DNA of 64,000 nucleotides from JAOUFP01 sp963801505 (GCA_963801505.1 CAWDEY010000018.1:1-64000), one strand, 5' to 3'; shown: positions 44,491 to 54,185, counted from the first letter of the stretch. A program made the numbers and translations. Notes: a model not told the origin generated them from the sequence alone.

Positions 44491-45801
44491 ATGTCAATAA
44501 CAGAAATCAACAAACTCAGGGAAAAGGTTGAGAAAGATCCCAATTCCAGACTTTATGTGCCTCTTGCAGAGGAATACAGGAAGGAAGGAATGATGGATGA
44601 GGCTATAGAAGTTCTCCATAAGGGACTGGAAATACACCCCGGTTATATGAGTGCAAAGGTATCTCTGGGTAAAATCTATCACGCAAAGGGGCAACTGGCT
44701 GAGGCCTGCACCGAATTTGAAAGTGTGGTAAAGTCGATACCTGACAATCTGTATGCCCACAAAAAACTGGCAGAAATATACAGGGATACAGGGAAAAACG
44801 ACCTTGCGATAAAGGCCTACAGAACGGTCCTGAAGCTCAACCCTATGGATGAGGAGACCCTCAACAACCTTCGTGACCTTGAAGGGGCATCTACTGAGAG
44901 ACCTTTGGAAAGACTGCAAGAGCCTGATGCTTCGTCTGAAGAATCTCCATTTGAACCCATGGTTTTAGAGCAGTCCACACATGATCAGCCAAAGGTTGAG
45001 GAGCCAAAGGTTGAGGAAAAGGTGGAGAATGAAGTGTCAGGGGAAGATATAGATGCCTTTAAAGAGTCGCTTTTTGGATTGAAAGCTGAAGCAGCTGAAG
45101 AAATCAGTGAAAAGATACAAGCTGTTGCGGAAGAAGTTGATGAAAAAACCATAGAGATACCCGAAGAGGCTGGGGAAGAATGGTCTTTTGGTGACGTAGA
45201 AACCGCCCCTGGTATTGAGGCTGTTGAAGAAGAAGCCAGTGCAGAAGAATATAATGCAGAGGCAATAGTGATACCTGAAGAGGCTGGAGAGGAATGGTCT
45301 TTTGGTGACGTTGAAACCGCTAGCGGTATTGAGTCTGTTGAAGAAGAAGTTAGCGCGGAAACAATCGAGATACCTGAAGAGGCTGATGAAGAATTGTCCT
45401 TTGGTGATATGCCGTCTGTTCATAGTACAGAAGATTTGAAAACGGCCGGAGAGGTGGAAACAGTACCGGCAGATATGTTTGCCCCGCTTAGATATAAATC
45501 TCAAACAGGGTCCACAGCTGAAACAACCCCTGAAGCTGGTTCCGGAGGTCAAAAGGACAAAGGCGTGTTTTTGCAGAGAGCCGACAGGTTTATATCTGAA
45601 GGAAATTACCTCGGGGCCATAAATGTGTATCAGCAGATTCTTGCTGACGATGCTGGTGATAAGCAGACACTCCAGCGCATCGAAGAACTGAGGTCCCTGC
45701 TGAAGCTTATGGGTAAGGACAAAGAGGTCCTGATATCAAAATTGAACGCGTTTCTGGGCGCTTTAAAAAAGAGGGGCGATGAATTTCATAGAAGTTCTTA
45801 A
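44491..45801 (+). CDS. TPR protein with acidic repeat region
   Basis: Four N-terminal TPR units (residues about 10-130, e.g. LYVPLAEEYRKEGMMDEAIEVLHKGL) are followed by a long acidic region holding three near-copies of IPEEAGEEWSFGDVETA (around 220, 262 and 297). A final TPR-like helix pair ends the protein (RADRFISEGNYLGAINVYQQIL). ATG at 44491 is chosen for the GAGGAAG site. It overlaps the next roadblock gene by 23 bases, suggesting a scaffold for that protein. Confidence 0.78.
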   Translation: MSITEINKLREKVEKDPNSRLYVPLAEEYRKEGMMDEAIEVLHKGLEIHPGYMSAKVSLGKIYHAKGQLAEACTEFESVVKSIPDNLYAHKKLAEIYRDTGKNDLAIKAYRTVLKLNPMDEETLNNLRDLEGASTERPLERLQEPDASSEESPFEPMVLEQSTHDQPKVEEPKVEEKVENEVSGEDIDAFKESLFGLKAEAAEEISEKIQAVAEEVDEKTIEIPEEAGEEWSFGDVETAPGIEAVEEEASAEEYNAEAIVIPEEAGEEWSFGDVETASGIESVEEEVSAETIEIPEEADEELSFGDMPSVHSTEDLKTAGEVETVPADMFAPLRYKSQTGSTAETTPEAGSGGQKDKGVFLQRADRFISEGNYLGAINVYQQILADDAGDKQTLQRIEELRSLLKLMGKDKEVLISKLNAFLGALKKRGDEFHRSS

Positions 45802-46135
45802 GGATACTGTAGATAAGGTAGAAGGTGCGGTATCCGCGATGATTATTGCATCTGACGGGATCGCTGTAGAGGAATATGTGTCCGAAAAGATAATAGATCT
45901 TACCGGGCTGGGGGCAGAAGCCTCGGCAATGATAAGGGACATAGGTTTTGCAGCGGAAAATCTCGGCCTTGGGGAAGCAAGAGAATTTTCTATTATATCG
46001 GACAAATGCGGCATCATTATGCGGAAGATCAACGAAGAATATTATATCGCGCTGATCATAAAACCCGAAGGTAATTATGGCAAGGGCCGCTTTGTTTTAA
46101 AGACTACAGTCCCCAAAATAGAAGGCGAATTTTAG
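45779..46135 (+). CDS. Roadblock/LC7-domain protein
   Basis: The 118-residue protein has the roadblock pattern VEGAVSAMIIASDGIAVEEYVSE and ends in a beta-rich block (IALIIKPEGNYGKGRFVLK). It is a second MglB-like protein in the window, translationally coupled to a TPR protein with no GTPase gene next to it. It may regulate MglA (36687) or another Ras-like GTPase. Confidence 0.82.
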   Translation: MNFIEVLKDTVDKVEGAVSAMIIASDGIAVEEYVSEKIIDLTGLGAEASAMIRDIGFAAENLGLGEAREFSIISDKCGIIMRKINEEYYIALIIKPEGNYGKGRFVLKTTVPKIEGEF

Positions 46136-46183
46136 CCTGGTTCTCATCATTCAGAAACTGAATTAACTTGCAGGTTTGAGGAT

Positions 46184-46612
46184 ATGAAGATACTCGTTAT
46201 ACATGGACCTAACTTGAATATGCTCGGCAGCAGAGAGGCAGGCATTTACGGCCATACGACCCTTGATGCTGTGAACGCGCAGATAGTTGACCTCTCCCGG
46301 ACGCTTGAAATGGATGCCGAGGTTTTTCAGTCAAATAGTGAAGGCGCGATCGTAGATGCCATACAGGTAAAGGAGTATGACGTTCTTATTATTAATCCGG
46401 CCGCGTATACGCATACCAGTGTGGCGATAAGGGATGCAATAGCAGCTGTCGGTAAACCCGCCATAGAGGTGCACATTTCCAATATTTACAAACGGGAAGA
46501 ATTCAGGAAGGAATCTTACATATCAGGGGTTGCCACAGGTCAGATTAGCGGTCTCGGGACAGAAGGATATCTCCTTGCTGTCAGGGCCGCAAAGAAAATC
46601 ATCCTGCAATGA
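46184..46612 (+). CDS. aroQ: 3-dehydroquinate dehydratase type II
   Basis: AroQ acts in the shikimate pathway. The opening HGPNLNMLGSREAGIYG, the FQSNSEGAIVDAIQ block, NPAAYTHTSVAIRDA and VHISNIYKREEFR are all diagnostic. At 142 residues it is full length. It overlaps pepP-like by 4 bases. Confidence 0.97.
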   Translation: MKILVIHGPNLNMLGSREAGIYGHTTLDAVNAQIVDLSRTLEMDAEVFQSNSEGAIVDAIQVKEYDVLIINPAAYTHTSVAIRDAIAAVGKPAIEVHISNIYKREEFRKESYISGVATGQISGLGTEGYLLAVRAAKKIILQ

Positions 46613-47670
46613 ATCGTACTAAGGCCATAGCCGATTCCCTTGAGGCAAAGGGAATCGATGGATTCCTCATATCCAGTATTACAAATGTCAGGTATTTGAC
46701 CGGCTTCAGCGGCTCTTCCGGCCGTGTTCTTGTCACGAAGAACAATAAGATCTTTTATACTGACTTCAGATACGAGGAGCAGGCCAAACAGGAAATCAGG
46801 GACCTCGATATCTTTATTGAAAAAGAGGAGCCTCCCAGAGAACTAATTGAAAAGGCCAAAGCCTTGGGGATAAGGACCCTTGGTTTTGAGTCAACGGCTT
46901 CATACCATTTTTACCGGTCGCTTCTGAGAAAAGGTATAAAGATAAAAGCGGTCAGCAATTTTGTTGAGGACCTGCGCAAAATAAAAGACGCTGAGGAAAT
47001 CCTAATGATCAGAAAGGCGATTGCAAGGGCGGAAAATGCTTTTCTGCAGGTAAAGGAATATATAAAGCCGGATTTTTCTGAAAGGCAGGTTGCGTTGCGG
47101 CTGGAGGAAAACCTGAAAAAAGAGGGGTGTTATTCTATCCCTTTTGATATAATAGTTGCGTCTGGGCGGAACTCGGCTTTGCCTCATGCGAAACCAACAG
47201 AGAAAAAAATAAAACCAGGAGACCTTGTTGTGGTTGACTGGGGAGGTGAAGCCGGAGGTTATTTCTCTGACATGACAAGATCTTTTCTGATACGGGGAAG
47301 GGATATTTCTAGAAAAATGGAGATATACGAGACAGTATTGCAGGCAAATATTCAGGCAATTCATTCAGTCGCTTCAGGCCTGAGCAGCAGAATGGTTGAT
47401 AAGGCTGCGAGAGATAGTATAAAAAAGGCCGGTTATGCTGATTTTTTCGGCCATGGAACAGGTCACGGGGTCGGGCTTGACGTGCATGAACTGCCTCGTA
47501 TCTCGAGGCTTGGAAGGGAGTATGTGAAAACAGGGATGGTATTTACGGTAGAGCCTGGTGTGTATATTCCGGAAATCGGCGGAGTGCGAATAGAAGATAT
47601 GGTCCTTGTCGAAAAGAGCGGCTGCAGGGTTTTGACTATGCTACCCAAGGGACTTGAGATACTACATTAG
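46609..47670 (+). CDS. M24B-family Xaa-Pro aminopeptidase
   Basis: The 353-residue enzyme has the creatinase-like N-domain and the metal-binding catalytic domain: DWGGEAGGYFSDMTRSF, HGTGHGVGLDVHELPR, TVEPGVYIPEIGGVRIED. These hold the Asp, Asp, His, Glu and Glu metal ligands. aroQ-pepP-efp-accB-accC is a common bacterial gene order. Confidence 0.94.
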   Translation: MNRTKAIADSLEAKGIDGFLISSITNVRYLTGFSGSSGRVLVTKNNKIFYTDFRYEEQAKQEIRDLDIFIEKEEPPRELIEKAKALGIRTLGFESTASYHFYRSLLRKGIKIKAVSNFVEDLRKIKDAEEILMIRKAIARAENAFLQVKEYIKPDFSERQVALRLEENLKKEGCYSIPFDIIVASGRNSALPHAKPTEKKIKPGDLVVVDWGGEAGGYFSDMTRSFLIRGRDISRKMEIYETVLQANIQAIHSVASGLSSRMVDKAARDSIKKAGYADFFGHGTGHGVGLDVHELPRISRLGREYVKTGMVFTVEPGVYIPEIGGVRIEDMVLVEKSGCRVLTMLPKGLEILH

Positions 47671-47776
47671 TGTACTGTCTACGGATTAGCTTCACAATGT
47701 GCAAACAAATGGTAACTGATCGAGTTTGTAAACGGACACTGATTTATATATTGAAAAATGGTTTCAGGAGGAATAC

Positions 47777-48340
47777 ATGGTAATTTCAACAAGTGATTTC
47801 AGAAAGGGGTTGAAGCTCGAATTTAAGGGCGATCCCTATGAAATAGTGGATTTCCAGCATGTAAAGATGGGCAGAGGCGGTGCTACCGTCAAGACAAAGA
47901 TGAAGAACCTTAAGACAGGCGGTGTTGTTGAGGAGACCATACGGTCCGGTGAAAAGTTCCCTACTCCTGAGCTTGAGGAAAAGAAGATGCAGTTTCTTTA
48001 TATGCAGGACGGCCAGTATTATTTCATGGACCAGGAAACATTCGAACAGCTGCCTCTTACCTCTGAGCAACTGGGCGACAAGAAACTTTTTCTTAAAGAG
48101 AATATAGAGGTGAAGATACTGAATTATAAGGGCACGCCGCTGAATGTAGAACTTCCCACGTTCATCGAACTTGTTGTGGCACAGACAGACCCGGGTTATA
48201 AAGGAGACACTGCCTCAGGCGGAGGAAAACCGGCAACGCTCGAAACCGGCGCGGTTGTCAGGGTCCCTTTCCACATAAATGAAGGGGACACTGTAAAGGT
48301 GGACACGAGGACGTCTGAATATATAGAAAGGGTAAAATAA
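47777..48340 (+). CDS. efp: Elongation factor P
   Basis: EF-P rescues ribosomes stalled on polyproline. The 187-residue protein has three beta-barrel domains and ends GDTVKVDTRTSEYIERV. At the tip loop the sequence is VKMGRGGATV, so an Arg stands where E. coli has the modified Lys. This points to an Arg-type or unmodified EF-P. No modifying enzyme is encoded nearby. Confidence 0.96.
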   Translation: MVISTSDFRKGLKLEFKGDPYEIVDFQHVKMGRGGATVKTKMKNLKTGGVVEETIRSGEKFPTPELEEKKMQFLYMQDGQYYFMDQETFEQLPLTSEQLGDKKLFLKENIEVKILNYKGTPLNVELPTFIELVVAQTDPGYKGDTASGGGKPATLETGAVVRVPFHINEGDTVKVDTRTSEYIERVK

Positions 48341-48780
48341 TGGAACTTGAGGATTTAAAGCAGTTGATTGAGCTTCTCAAGGAAACCGATATTACTGAGA
48401 TCCAGGTCGAAAAAGAAGGAACAAAGGTAAAGATCAAAAGGGAAAAGTTTTTTCAGTCACTTGAGATAGCGACCCAAAAGGTGCCGTCTGTTTCTCAGGA
48501 AGCTGCTATCAAAAAGGAGATCGATGAAGAGTCGCAGAGGCTTATTACTGTTACGTCTCCTATCGTCGGGACATTCTACAGGTCTCCTTCCCCCGAGGCC
48601 CCTATTTTTGTTGAAACAGGGCGGCAGGTCAAAAAGGGACAGGTGCTCTGTATTATCGAGGCGATGAAACTCATGAATGAAATAGAGAGCGAAGTTGACG
48701 GCATTCTGATGAAGGCACTTGTTGACAACGGACAACCGGTAGAATACGGCGAGCCGCTCTTCCTGATCGAACCCGTATGA
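48340..48780 (+). CDS. accB: Acetyl-CoA carboxylase biotin carrier protein
   Basis: The 146-residue protein has a helical N-terminus, a Pro/Ser linker, and a biotinyl domain with biotinylated Lys in EAMKLMNEIE (near 110). Start overlaps the efp stop by one base. It is directly followed by accC. Confidence 0.96.
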   Translation: MELEDLKQLIELLKETDITEIQVEKEGTKVKIKREKFFQSLEIATQKVPSVSQEAAIKKEIDEESQRLITVTSPIVGTFYRSPSPEAPIFVETGRQVKKGQVLCIIEAMKLMNEIESEVDGILMKALVDNGQPVEYGEPLFLIEPV

Positions 48781-50150
48781 AATTATTTAAAAAGATTTTA
48801 GTCGCCAACAGAGGAGAGATCGCTGTCAGGATTATGCGGGCCTGCAGGGAACTCGACATAAAGACCGTCGCAGTCTACTCTGACGTTGATAAGGAGTCCC
48901 TGCATACAAAATTAGCTGACGAGTCTGTCTGTATCGGCCCTGCAAACTCAGCACAGAGCTACAACAATATCCCGAGCATACTCACGGCAGCAGAGATAAC
49001 AGACTCTGAGGCCATTCATCCCGGATACGGGTTTTTATCGGAGAACCCTCAATTTGCCGAGGCATGCCTTTCATCAGGGATCGTGTTCATCGGTCCTTCA
49101 GCAGACTCCATAAGGCTCGGAGGGGACAAGGCAAAGGCAAGACAGACGATGAAACGGCGGGGAGTCCCTGTTGTCCCCGGCAGTGACGGTCCCGTTATAA
49201 CAGAGGAGGCTGCGCTGAAGATCGCCAAAAAGATTGGATTTCCGGTGATCATTAAGGCTTCGGCAGGCGGCGGCGGACGGGGTATGCGCATTGTAAGAGA
49301 TGAGGCGGAATTCGAAAAGATGTATTTTATGGCACAGAGGGAGGCCTTGACAGCTTTTGGCAATGGCGAACTCTATATAGAGAAGTATATTACTGAAATG
49401 AGGCATATAGAGGTCCAGATACTGGGCGACTCAAAAGGGAATATCATACATCTGGGTGAGAGGGACTGTTCCATCCAGAGAAGGCATCAGAAGCTGATAG
49501 AAGAATCTCCATCGATTATCGCAACACAACAATTCAGAAAGAAGATAGGGGACTATGCTGTCAAGGCTGCACGGGCGCTGAAATACAGAAATGCCGGTAC
49601 AGTAGAATTTATTGTTGCCCCTGATAACAATATATTTTTCATGGAGATGAATACGCGTCTTCAGGTCGAACACCCGGTTACCGAATATGTAAGCGGGATA
49701 GATATAGTGAAAGAACAGATTAAAATAGCTGCAGGATTGCCTCTTGAATGGAAACAGACGCAGATCAAACTCTCAGGTCATTCTATCGAGTGCAGGATCA
49801 ATGCTGAAGACCCTGAGAGGTTTATCCCCTGCCCGGGGAAGATCACTTTTCTGGCACTGCCAGGTGGTCCGGGGGTGAGGGTTGATACAGCAGCCTATAA
49901 CGGCTGTGTGATCCCTTCGCATTATGATTCACTGATAGCAAAACTCATTGTCCATGGAAGAGACAGGTCAGAGGCCATTGCGAGGATGAAAAGGGCGCTC
50001 GATGAATTCGTTGTCGAGGGGATAAAGACCACGATACCATTTCATAAAAAAGTACTGAACTCACCCCTCTTTATAAAAGGTGATTTTAATACCAGCTTTA
50101 TTGAAAAGATGAACGCATCTGTTGAGAATACAGTCAGGGAGACCGCCTGA
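48777..50150 (+). CDS. accC: Biotin carboxylase
   Basis: The 457-residue ATP-grasp enzyme starts KKILVANRGEIAVRIMRACRE. It contains HPGYGFLSENPQFAEAC, KASAGGGGRGMRIV, HIEVQILGD and EMNTRLQVEHPVTE. It carboxylates biotin on AccB for fatty acid synthesis. It overlaps accB by 4 bases. Confidence 0.97.
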   Translation: MKLFKKILVANRGEIAVRIMRACRELDIKTVAVYSDVDKESLHTKLADESVCIGPANSAQSYNNIPSILTAAEITDSEAIHPGYGFLSENPQFAEACLSSGIVFIGPSADSIRLGGDKAKARQTMKRRGVPVVPGSDGPVITEEAALKIAKKIGFPVIIKASAGGGGRGMRIVRDEAEFEKMYFMAQREALTAFGNGELYIEKYITEMRHIEVQILGDSKGNIIHLGERDCSIQRRHQKLIEESPSIIATQQFRKKIGDYAVKAARALKYRNAGTVEFIVAPDNNIFFMEMNTRLQVEHPVTEYVSGIDIVKEQIKIAAGLPLEWKQTQIKLSGHSIECRINAEDPERFIPCPGKITFLALPGGPGVRVDTAAYNGCVIPSHYDSLIAKLIVHGRDRSEAIARMKRALDEFVVEGIKTTIPFHKKVLNSPLFIKGDFNTSFIEKMNASVENTVRETA

Positions 50151-50200
50151 CCTCTTACCGATTTTTGTCTGACAGATTTGGAGTGACCTGGAACTGATGT

Positions 50201-50809
50201 ATGTATTTTAACGGGATTTGCTTTATCACTGACAGGAAATACAGTGACCTGCCTTTGTATGATATGATCAATATTGTCCTCCGCGCCGGCGTGAAATGCA
50301 TCCAGTACCGGGAAAAAGATCTTTCAAGGCGGCAAATTTACGTAAATGCAGCCTCACTCAGAGAATTGACACGGTCCTTCGATGCAACGCTAATTATCAA
50401 TGACCACGCGGATATCGCGCTCGCGGTGGATGCTGACGGTGTTCATCTGGGCCAGGACGATCTGCCTTTGAAAGAGGCGAGGAAAATTATGGGAGGCAGG
50501 ATAGTAGGCATCTCCACTCATGACCTTGACCAGGCAAAGGAGGCTGAACTCGGAGGTGCTGACTACATAGGATTCGGTCCTGTTTTTTATACAACCACAA
50601 AAGACGCCGGGGCCCCCAAAGGAATTGATGCTATCAGGACTATTAAAGAAAATGTCAGTATTCCGCTTGTGGCGATCGGAGGAATAAGTCTCGATAACGT
50701 CGCATCCGTAATCGGGGCAGGAGCAGATGCCGTAGCTTTGGCTACAGCGATCTGCAAGGGAGATATGGCTGTAAATGCAGAGGAGTTTGTCCGTTTCTTT
50801 AATGCCTGA
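50201..50809 (+). CDS. thiE: Thiamine-phosphate synthase
   Basis: ThiE joins the thiazole and pyrimidine halves of thiamine. The 202-residue TIM barrel has ITDRKYSD, IQYREKDLSRRQ, IINDHADIALAVDADGVHLGQDD, YIGFGPVFYTTTK and AIGGIS. It is encoded away from other thi genes and follows accC after 50 bases. Confidence 0.95.
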   Translation: MYFNGICFITDRKYSDLPLYDMINIVLRAGVKCIQYREKDLSRRQIYVNAASLRELTRSFDATLIINDHADIALAVDADGVHLGQDDLPLKEARKIMGGRIVGISTHDLDQAKEAELGGADYIGFGPVFYTTTKDAGAPKGIDAIRTIKENVSIPLVAIGGISLDNVASVIGAGADAVALATAICKGDMAVNAEEFVRFFNA

Positions 50810-50944
50810 TATAGGCGGGTCACCACGGCCAGAAGAAGGCGCTTCTGCTAGAATACTATTGTTTTGTATTATATTAAGATATTATTTTCTCTGTGTTCTC
50901 TGTGGTTAATTTTGATAATACATATATGAGATAAGGAGCAGGAG

Positions 50945-52060
50945 ATGAAAAAAATTTGCATGTCATTCTTTCTCGTGGGAGTTATTGCGCTGGCCGGATT
51001 CGGCTGCCAGAAAAAAACTGATGTTATCAGGATAGGCATAGCAGGGCCTATGACAGGTGATCAGAGCAAGATGGGGATGGATTTCAAAAACGGAGTTTCT
51101 CTGGCAGTTGAACAATGGAATTCCAGGGGAGGTGTTCTGGGCAAGAAGATTGAAATATTGATCGGTGACGACCAGCATGATCCCAAACAGGCTGTCTCAG
51201 TTGCCAATAAAATGGTGAACGAGGGCGTTGTAGGTGTCATCGGCCATTTTAATTCCAGCTGTTCGATCCCTGCTTCAGATGTTTATGCCAGGGCCGGAGT
51301 CCCGATGATTTCCCCTGGTTCAACCAACCCCCAGCTTACTGAAAAAGGATACAAGGGAGTGTCCAGGGTCTGCGGACGGGACGATCAGCAGGGAAGGGTC
51401 GCGGCAGAATTTGTCACAGAGCGGCTAAAACTCAAAAGAGTTGCCGTCATTCATGATAAGACAACCTATGGTCAGGGTCTGGCTGATGAGTTCAAAAAAG
51501 CCCTTGGTGATAAGGTGGCGGTAGTTTTTTATGGCGGAATAACACAGGGAGACAGGGACTTCAAAGGTGTTTTGACTACTATAAAGGAAAAGGAGCCTGA
51601 ATTGATCTTCTTCGGAGGTATCTACCCTGAGGCAGGTCTTATGGTCAGGCAGGCAAAGGAGATCGGACTGAAGGCCCCCTTCATGAGCGGTGATGGCTCT
51701 ATTGATCCGAAATTCATTGAAATAGCCGGAGCCAAGGCAGCTGAGGGCACCTATCTGACTTTCAGTCCTGACCCTCAGAACATCCCAACTGCCAGGGAAT
51801 TTGTTGAAACATACAGGGCGAAATACGGTGAACTCGGTCCTTATTCAATATATGCATATGATGCTGCAAATATCATGCTTGCAGCGATTAAGGAGGCCAA
51901 CAGCACCGAAGGCAAAAGGATCATGGACAAACTCCACAGCATGGAATTCAACGGCGCTCTCGGCATGATTAAATTTGACCAAAAGGGGGATATAACTGCA
52001 GCGCCCTATGTCATCTGGATCACAAAAGACGGCAAGTTCGTGGAATATTGGAAACCCTGA
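50945..52060 (+). CDS. Branched-chain amino-acid-type ABC substrate-binding lipoprotein
   Basis: A signal peptide with lipobox LAGFGC (Cys21) precedes a LivK-like domain: IRIGIAGPMTGDQSKMGMDFKNGVSLAVEQWN, then GVVGVIGHFNSSCSIPASDVYARAGVPMISPG. No permease or ATPase genes follow, so it either serves a transporter elsewhere or has another role. Half of a CCACAGAG repeat lies at 50887-50915 upstream. Confidence 0.9.
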   Translation: MKKICMSFFLVGVIALAGFGCQKKTDVIRIGIAGPMTGDQSKMGMDFKNGVSLAVEQWNSRGGVLGKKIEILIGDDQHDPKQAVSVANKMVNEGVVGVIGHFNSSCSIPASDVYARAGVPMISPGSTNPQLTEKGYKGVSRVCGRDDQQGRVAAEFVTERLKLKRVAVIHDKTTYGQGLADEFKKALGDKVAVVFYGGITQGDRDFKGVLTTIKEKEPELIFFGGIYPEAGLMVRQAKEIGLKAPFMSGDGSIDPKFIEIAGAKAAEGTYLTFSPDPQNIPTAREFVETYRAKYGELGPYSIYAYDAANIMLAAIKEANSTEGKRIMDKLHSMEFNGALGMIKFDQKGDITAAPYVIWITKDGKFVEYWKP

Positions 52061-52096
52061 GTGCAGTGGAGGTCCTTTCTCGAAAAATTAAGTAAC

Positions 52097-52205
52097 AATT
52101 CACCGCGGAGACGCAGAGGACGCTGAGAGAATCATTTTAGTTTTCCGCCTCTCATCGGAAAACAAAAAAACTTTAACTCTGTGAACTCTGCGTCTCTGCG
52201 GTAAA
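52097..52205. repeat. Inverted repeat of the CCACAGAG-like family
   Basis: CACCGCGGAGACGCAGAGGACGCTGAGAG is mirrored by CTCTGTGAACTCTGCGTCTCTGCGGT about 60 bases later. It is a variant of the 838-1090 element, in the 224-base gap before the ferredoxin-like gene. Confidence 0.7.
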
Positions 52206-52284
52206 AAGTTCTTTCTTTGAGTGGGCGCGAGGATTGCGATAAACAATTGAAATAAATTGAGAATCATTAATAACGGGGAAAAAA

Positions 52285-53094
52285 ATGTGCGAGTTTTGTA
52301 CAAAGCATGGAGATGGTCAGGTCTGGTATAAAAATGCCGCAAATTATTCCAATGACCTGCTTTCCGATCTAAGGAGAAGGGCCTTTATTGCGGACTTTCT
52401 TGAATCGACTTTCAGGAGCGGATTTGATACCATCGGAAGGCTTGAGACCATATACAGAAAAAAAGGCCGGTTGCCTGGTGCGATTAAAACTGAGATGGAA
52501 GAACGCGCCCAAAGAGAACATTTTGGTCAGGTCCTGCCTATAGAAGAGATCAGGGACCTTGTCTTTAAGTCAGATACAATTGTAAGAATGCCCTGCGCCT
52601 GCCGCTGGACTGCTGAAAAAAAAGAGGTCAGGTGCTGTTATGGGATCAGCTTCGGCGCTGAGGCCTGGTATAAGGGCATTGACATGAGCTATTTCGGAAA
52701 GGCATCTGATGAAGGACTTGAATCCCTGCAGCGGCAGGAAGCGATATCCCAGATGGAGCGGATGGAAGACCAGGGCGCCATACATACTATCTGGACCATG
52801 GTGACCCCTTTTATCGGAGCAATATGCAATTGTACACTCCGCGATTGTCTTGCGATGAGGACGCTTTCGTCCATCCATGTTGAGACGATGGCAAGGGGAG
52901 AATATGTTGCAACAGTGGATAAGGGGATTTGCACGGGATGCGGCGTCTGTGAAAAGGCTTGTCAGTTTGACGCTATAGAGAGCAGGTCTGAAAGCAGCGT
53001 TATTAGCGCGCAGATCAACAGCAGCAAATGTTATGGATGCGGTCTATGCAGGAAGGCCTGCGAAACAGGGGCAATTTCGCTCATACAGAGATGA
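52285..53094 (+). CDS. Iron-sulfur protein with C-terminal 2x[4Fe-4S] ferredoxin domain
   Basis: A 269-residue protein. The N-terminal 200 residues contain scattered Cys pairs (MCEFC, MPCACRW, RCCYG, CNCTLRDC) and no domain I can name. The C-terminus is a two-cluster ferredoxin with CTGCGVCEKACQ (near 215) and CYGCGLCRKACE (near 250). It is the first gene of a three-gene operon with an overlapping stop/start into the HIT gene. Confidence 0.82.
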   Translation: MCEFCTKHGDGQVWYKNAANYSNDLLSDLRRRAFIADFLESTFRSGFDTIGRLETIYRKKGRLPGAIKTEMEERAQREHFGQVLPIEEIRDLVFKSDTIVRMPCACRWTAEKKEVRCCYGISFGAEAWYKGIDMSYFGKASDEGLESLQRQEAISQMERMEDQGAIHTIWTMVTPFIGAICNCTLRDCLAMRTLSSIHVETMARGEYVATVDKGICTGCGVCEKACQFDAIESRSESSVISAQINSSKCYGCGLCRKACETGAISLIQR

Positions 53095-53513
53095 AGTTTA
53101 CACTCCATCAAAGGCTGCAGGAAGATACGGTAAATATTGTCCGCCTTAAATTGTCCCGCGTGCTTTTGATGAAGGACTCTTCTTTCCCCTGGCTCGTCCT
53201 TGTCCCTGAAAGACAAGGCGTGCAGGAGGTCTATGAACTTAGCATCGAAGCGAGGTTTGTTTTAATCGAAGAAATCGCCACTGCCTCGGAAATCCTGCGG
53301 CAGCTTTATTCCCCTGACAAGATCAATATTGGTGCGCTGGGAAACCTGGTCCCCCAGTTGCATATTCACGTAATCGGCCGCTTCAGAACAGACCGCGCAT
53401 GGCCAGGCCCTGTATGGGGTACAGGCCCTGCAAGACCTTATACAGATGAGGGGCTGGCCGCAGTCTCCGCAGGGATCAAGAAAGCCTTTCAACAAAGAAA
53501 GAAGGGCCTATGA
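53091..53513 (+). CDS. HIT-domain protein
   Basis: The 140-residue protein has the histidine triad HIHVIGR (near 98) preceded by LVPERQGVQEVYELS. HIT proteins are nucleotide hydrolases or transferases. ATG at 53091 overlaps the previous stop as ATGA; an earlier in-frame start is inside the ferredoxin gene and unlikely. It overlaps the next gene by 4 bases. Confidence 0.88.
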   Translation: MKFTLHQRLQEDTVNIVRLKLSRVLLMKDSSFPWLVLVPERQGVQEVYELSIEARFVLIEEIATASEILRQLYSPDKINIGALGNLVPQLHIHVIGRFRTDRAWPGPVWGTGPARPYTDEGLAAVSAGIKKAFQQRKKGL

Positions 53514-54185
53514 CAGACAATAAACAATATTCCCTTCTGGCAGTTCTCCATGAGATAAACAGAAGAGAGTTGAGGAACAAGCTAAACCTGTTTCCTGAAG
53601 ACCTGCGCTACTATGCGACAGTGGCCAGCAGCATCGTCGGCTGCGGAAAACGCAAAAAGGATCAGGGAAACCCCTGCGGGGGTATCTGAAAACAGTGAAG
53701 AGTTTGTTTCAAAACTCCTTGAGCTAACGAGCTTTGAAGGCAGTGCCTCGTTTATTGAGGTCCTGGAAAAATATCTCATCGAGACATTGAAGGATGAGCT
53801 GAAATTCTGCTGTTTGAACTGCACGCTTTTTAACAGATGCCTTGATATAGATAACCTTTCTGTCGGAGAACTCTTCCTCAGACGGATAAATGGTGAAGAA
53901 ACATCTGAAATAAGAGAGGACATTTCCCTCGAGATAGATAAAGCCCTCCTGAAAACCCCTTATTTTGCAACTGATGCGGCGCGCAGGCTGTGCAAGGATT
54001 TTCTGCATCAGTATAATCCTTCAAATGTCGGGGAAGTCTTTGGCCGTTATGCGGACATGGCCTCGTCCCTTCAACAGCAGTTCGGCCTGGATTATAAAAA
54101 GTTCCTTCAACAAATGGTCTCTATTAATATGACTTTTTTCGACAAATCCGATGAAAAGACGGGTCGGACCGACACGGATCTCTGA
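53510..54185 (+). CDS. Cys-containing protein of unknown function, one frameshift
   Basis: Starting at ATG 53510 the protein reads LLAVLHEINRRELRNKLNLFPEDLRYYATVASS, then changes frame near 53630 into SAAENAKRIRETPAGVSEN. It continues to a total of about 224 residues. It contains a Cys group (FCCLNCTLFNRC) that could bind metal, and otherwise looks helical. I do not recognise a family. It is the third gene of the ferredoxin-HIT operon. Confidence 0.6.

Noticed and set aside
50945..52060. LivK-like gene as start of a full amino-acid ABC operon
   Set aside because: No permease or ATPase genes follow. The next gene is an iron-sulfur protein after a repeat.
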